A stretch of DNA of 8,211 bases from JAGOTP01 sp964443315 (GTDB lineage: Bacteria; Patescibacteriota; Patescibacteriia; 2-12-FULL-60-25), in assembly GCA_964443315.1 (NCBI GenBank), contig CAYUCP010000033.1, positions 1-8,211 of the forward strand, written 5' to 3'. Under the pieces are notes generated by a model. The model saw only the letters and a list, made by a program, of their open reading frames with translations, searched no databases and was not told the origin of the DNA. The translations under genes and the position numbers were made by a program. Below are positions 6,028 through 8,211 of this stretch, piece after piece (within the stretch, counting starts at the first letter, position 1; each line of letters opens with the position of its first letter).

Positions 6028-6057
6028 AATGACAAATTCCAAATATCAAATGACAAA
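6028..6057. repeat. AT-rich direct repeat between GT2 and DUF2304 genes
   Basis: The nonamer AATGACAAA occurs twice with a 21-base period (6028-6036 and 6049-6057), around the segment TTCCAAATATCA. This stretch is strikingly AT-rich against the GC-rich genes on both sides. Motifs of this form (AATGACAAATTCCAAAT...) recur in intergenic spaces of many uncultured bacterial genomes, so I read it as one copy of a dispersed short repeat. It lies directly after the GT2 stop and immediately before the DUF2304 start. Confidence 0.6.
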
Positions 6058-6067
6058 CCGCATTCGC

Positions 6068-6805
6068 TCAGCGCATCAGGGAGCGCAGGAACAGCTTGGC
6101 GACGGTGGACAATCCGGTGGAGAAGTTCTGCCCTTTGCGCATGGAAGCCTTGTCGTAGCGCACCGTAACGGGGACTTCCACGAAACGCAGACGGTGGTAG
6201 CCGATCTCCTGGAAGATCTCGGTGCAGAACTCGAAGCCGTCCGTGCGGATGCGGATCTTCTCGAGTGCTCGAGGACCAAGAGCCTTCATTCCCGACTGGG
6301 AATCCGACGTGCGGATGCCGGTCAGGACGAAAGTGATGAGGTTGGCGACGGCGTTGAATGCGCGACGGAGGAAGGGGATTCGATTTTCGGCATGCAAGAA
6401 CCGTGAGCCGATGGCAATATCGGCTCCTTTGCCTTGCACCGCGGAGAGGAGTCGGGATAGGTCCCCCGCGTCATGCTGGCCGTCCGCGTCCGTGATGACC
6501 ACGTGCTGCATGCCCAGCCGTCGGGCGAGCTCTAGTCCGGTTTCCGTGGCGGCGCCGGCTCCGCGGTTGATAGGGTGGCGGACAACCCTGGCTCCCGCCT
6601 CACGCGCCTCCTCGGCCGTCGCATCCGAGCTGCCGTCGTCGACGACGATGATATCCGGGAACCCCGCGGCGATGCATGAGCGGACAACCGCGGCGACACT
6701 TGCTTCCTCATTGTAGGCGGGGATGATGACCCCGACGGATGCGGGCATGGGGGAGGAGGGGGTCTGGTAGGCGAGCAGGACTTTCGTTTCGCTTACGGGG
6801 ACCAT
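6068..6805 (-). CDS. GT2 family glycosyltransferase, polyprenyl-phosphate sugar synthase type
   Basis: Numbered from the ATG at 6805 (245 residues), the GT-A fold motifs appear in order: IIPAYNEE (27-34), VVDDGSSD (54-61) for nucleotide binding, NRGAGAA (80-86), the metal-binding DADGQH (106-111), GSRF (133-136) and DSQSGMKA (168-175). This matches the dolichyl-phosphate mannosyltransferase / polyprenyl-phosphate sugar synthase group, which moves a sugar from a nucleotide donor to a lipid phosphate on the cytoplasmic face. No C-terminal membrane spans are present; the next gene, DUF2304, could supply membrane attachment. A GAGG six bases before the ATG at 6805 supports this start, but a -10 box at 6819-6824 would place the transcript start close to it. 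An ATG at 6748 (MPASVGVIIPAYNE) is the alternative. The upstream ATG at 6820 overlaps the -10 box and is unlikely. Confidence 0.88.
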   Translation of the reverse strand: MVPVSETKVLLAYQTPSSPMPASVGVIIPAYNEEASVAAVVRSCIAAGFPDIIVVDDGSSDATAEEAREAGARVVRHPINRGAGAATETGLELARRLGMQHVVITDADGQHDAGDLSRLLSAVQGKGADIAIGSRFLHAENRIPFLRRAFNAVANLITFVLTGIRTSDSQSGMKALGPRALEKIRIRTDGFEFCTEIFQEIGYHRLRFVEVPVTVRYDKASMRKGQNFSTGLSTVAKLFLRSLMR

Positions 6806-6818
6806 ATACTGCCTCGGC

Positions 6819-6846
6819 ATTATACTTCGCCCCGCACCCCTCACAA
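6819..6846 (-). promoter_or_regulatory. Sigma70-type promoter for the GT2-led cluster
   Basis: On the - strand a perfect TATAAT (6819-6824) is preceded by TTGTGA (6841-6846, four of six matches to TTGACA) at 16-bp spacing. Transcription would start near 6812, giving either a nearly leaderless GT2 mRNA (ATG at 6805) or a leader of about 60 bases (ATG at 6748). It lies in the only divergent gap of the window and could drive GT2, DUF2304, adk, map and the protease. Confidence 0.6.
6821..6826 (+). promoter_or_regulatory. Candidate -10 element for the divergent membrane protein gene
   Basis: TATACT (five of six matches to TATAAT) on the + strand overlaps four bases of the - strand TATAAT, sharing the self-complementary TATA. 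No good -35 hexamer sits 16-18 bp upstream; the best candidates match about three of six bases. Initiation near 6833 would leave a leader of about 28 bases before the ATG at 6861. Confidence 0.35.
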
Positions 6847-6860
6847 CACGAACGGACGAT

Positions 6861-8211
6861 ATGGATAGGATGACCAAAAACACTATCGGCGCCGTGTGCG
6901 CCCTGTGGATCGCCCTGGTGGGTTTCCTGTATTTCTATGCCGTCACGACTGCACCCGCGCCGACGTCGTGTCGCAGCGCACTGACGTGCATAGGGCCGGC
7001 CGAGCAGCCATGGGTCGGGATCGAGCCACGGGAGAGCCACGGGTACTACCATGACGCGGTGCACCTCCTGTTCCGCTACGATGCCTCCGCCGATGGCGAC
7101 GTCTTGGGAACGCGCAGTAGTCCCATCGTCCCCATTTTCCTGTGGTCACTCATCGCCTACGCCGTGTTCGTGCTCTTCTCCCAGGCGGTGCTGAAGAAGA
7201 AGGAATTGGACATGTGCCTGTCCCCGTTCCTGCTCTTCGTCGCGTTCTCGTTCGTTTTCCTGCTGACGGAGTCGGCGTGGCAGTCCTTCTATGGCATCAG
7301 CGAACCGTCGAGCGGCGGAGGAATCATCGGACGCTATGTCGGCATCGTAGCAGTGTTGGGAATCCTGGGGTCGCTAGCGGTCGGAATCGGACGCAAGGCG
7401 CGACAATGCTTCTTGCGTCCCCTGACGACGGAAGGGGTCGAAACGTTCCTCGTCGAGACGGCCATCGGGGCCATCGCGCTCATCGGCCTGGTCTTCCTCC
7501 TCCTGCTCGTTGGTCGCTATGGGACGACGGAGGCCTGGATTCTACTGCTCGTTATCGCGGGCTGGTGCTGGAGGGAGATCCGGGACGCATGGGCGGCGTT
7601 CTTTCATCGCGGCATCGTTCTCCGTTCCTCGTTCGCGGGTCCGCAGGTATGGCTTACATTCGCCTTCTGCGTCGTACTTGCCCACAACCTCCTGGAGCTG
7701 ATGCGTCCCATCCCGATCGGGTTCGATGACCTGGGGCTCTACATGATCATTCCGAAGGTGTTGTCCGAACAAGGAACGCTCATCACCGGCGTCGACTCGT
7801 ATGCGTGGGGCATCCTGATGAGTTTGGGGTTCAAGCTGTTCGATAGTGCGACGATCACTCTGGTGCTGTCCTCCGTGGCAGGGGTCCTGTCGGCGTTGGC
7901 CGTGTATGCGGTCGTCAACCGCTACGCTACCCTGCGCGGCTTCGTGGGAGCTCGTACGTACGCCCTGCTCTCGATGGTGCTGTTTTACGGCCTTCCGACC
8001 ATCATCTTCCAGTCGAGCAAGGACATGAAGGTGGACCTTCCCTCGCTTTTCTTCCAGCTGATGGCCATGCTGATGTTCCTCTTCTGGCATGGGAACCGCG
8101 GCGCGGATGGCAAGCGCCCTTCGCATTCCCTGGTCCTGATGGGTCTGTTCCTCGGGTTCAGCTTCGTGACGAAGTATACGTCCCTGTTCCTGGTCATCGC
8201 CCTGGGGGGCT
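6861..8211 (+). CDS. Large multi-spanning membrane protein, probable GT-C glycosyltransferase (3'-truncated by window end)
   Basis: An open frame runs from the ATG at 6861 to the window edge (450 codons, no stop). It has about ten or eleven hydrophobic spans, near residues 9-28, 89-109, 121-137, 157-176, 199-218, 224-236, 263-279, 331-352, 366-383, 394-410 and 424-447. Signs of the GT-C (PMT/ArnT/Rgt-like) group are an acidic pair D289-D290 in an external-loop segment GFDDLGLYMIIPKVLSEQG, a KDMKVDLPSLFF block (387-398), and GLFLGFSFVTKYTSLF (428-443), close to the G-x-x-x-x-x-T-K-Y-T signature. Such enzymes transfer sugar from a polyprenyl phosphate donor outside the membrane. Unusually, about seven spans precede the acidic pair. 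It is divergent from the GT2 gene, which could make its donor. A second ATG at 6870 is also possible; the Shine-Dalgarno signal is weak for both. The substrate is unknown. Confidence 0.65.
   Translation, partial: MDRMTKNTIGAVCALWIALVGFLYFYAVTTAPAPTSCRSALTCIGPAEQPWVGIEPRESHGYYHDAVHLLFRYDASADGDVLGTRSSPIVPIFLWSLIAYAVFVLFSQAVLKKKELDMCLSPFLLFVAFSFVFLLTESAWQSFYGISEPSSGGGIIGRYVGIVAVLGILGSLAVGIGRKARQCFLRPLTTEGVETFLVETAIGAIALIGLVFLLLLVGRYGTTEAWILLLVIAGWCWREIRDAWAAFFHRGIVLRSSFAGPQVWLTFAFCVVLAHNLLELMRPIPIGFDDLGLYMIIPKVLSEQGTLITGVDSYAWGILMSLGFKLFDSATITLVLSSVAGVLSALAVYAVVNRYATLRGFVGARTYALLSMVLFYGLPTIIFQSSKDMKVDLPSLFFQLMAMLMFLFWHGNRGADGKRPSHSLVLMGLFLGFSFVTKYTSLFLVIALGG

Noticed and set aside
1..8211. CRISPR array, riboswitch, insertion sequence or toxin-antitoxin pair
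   Set aside because: No regularly spaced repeats, no structured leader, no transposase motifs and no small gene pair of that kind were seen on either strand.

Overview
The window reads as a GC-rich bacterial chromosome segment. A Patescibacteria (Candidate Phyla Radiation) genome of the Peribacteria/Peregrinibacteria type is my best guess. The reasons are a secreted protease ending in SLH repeats, the GT2 + DUF2304 + membrane glycosyltransferase cluster, a PnuC-like salvage transporter, short intergenic spacers and few clear Shine-Dalgarno sites. This placement is inference; there is no rRNA or ribosomal protein here to prove it.

Left part, + strand (41-1709): a complete tRNA-Leu(UAA) with encoded CCA, then 19 bp later a small polytopic membrane protein resembling the vitamin B3 transporter PnuC, then 3 bp later a 346-residue protein that is only the C-terminal half of the PriA primosomal helicase. 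The PriA part keeps all eight zinc cysteines and helicase motifs V/VI but has no Walker A/B half. The PnuC-like gene is much less GC-rich than its surroundings, so this is the most anomalous part of the window.

Middle (1710-1875): a convergent intergenic gap holding two different perfect palindromes, probably REP-like elements that also act as a bidirectional terminator.

Centre to right, - strand (6805 down to 1876): a run of five co-directional genes: a GT2 glycosyltransferase of the polyprenyl-phosphate sugar synthase type, a small DUF2304 membrane protein, adenylate kinase (adk), type I methionine aminopeptidase (map), and a 782-residue exported trypsin-like protease. The protease has an EF-hand loop, two related beta-rich modules and three SLH repeats. 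adk and map are a conserved housekeeping pair. The two short spacers in the cluster carry AT-rich motifs that look like dispersed intergenic repeats.

Right end, + strand (6861 to beyond the window): a large multi-spanning membrane protein, probably a GT-C glycosyltransferase using a lipid-linked sugar, transcribed divergently from the GT2 gene. Overlapping -10 elements lie between the two. GT2 + DUF2304 + GT-C would together form a lipid-linked glycosylation route for envelope components, and the SLH protease would act at the same cell surface. I found no CRISPR array, transposase, phage gene or riboswitch, and no wholly novel system. The split PriA and the domain architecture of the protease are the best leads.
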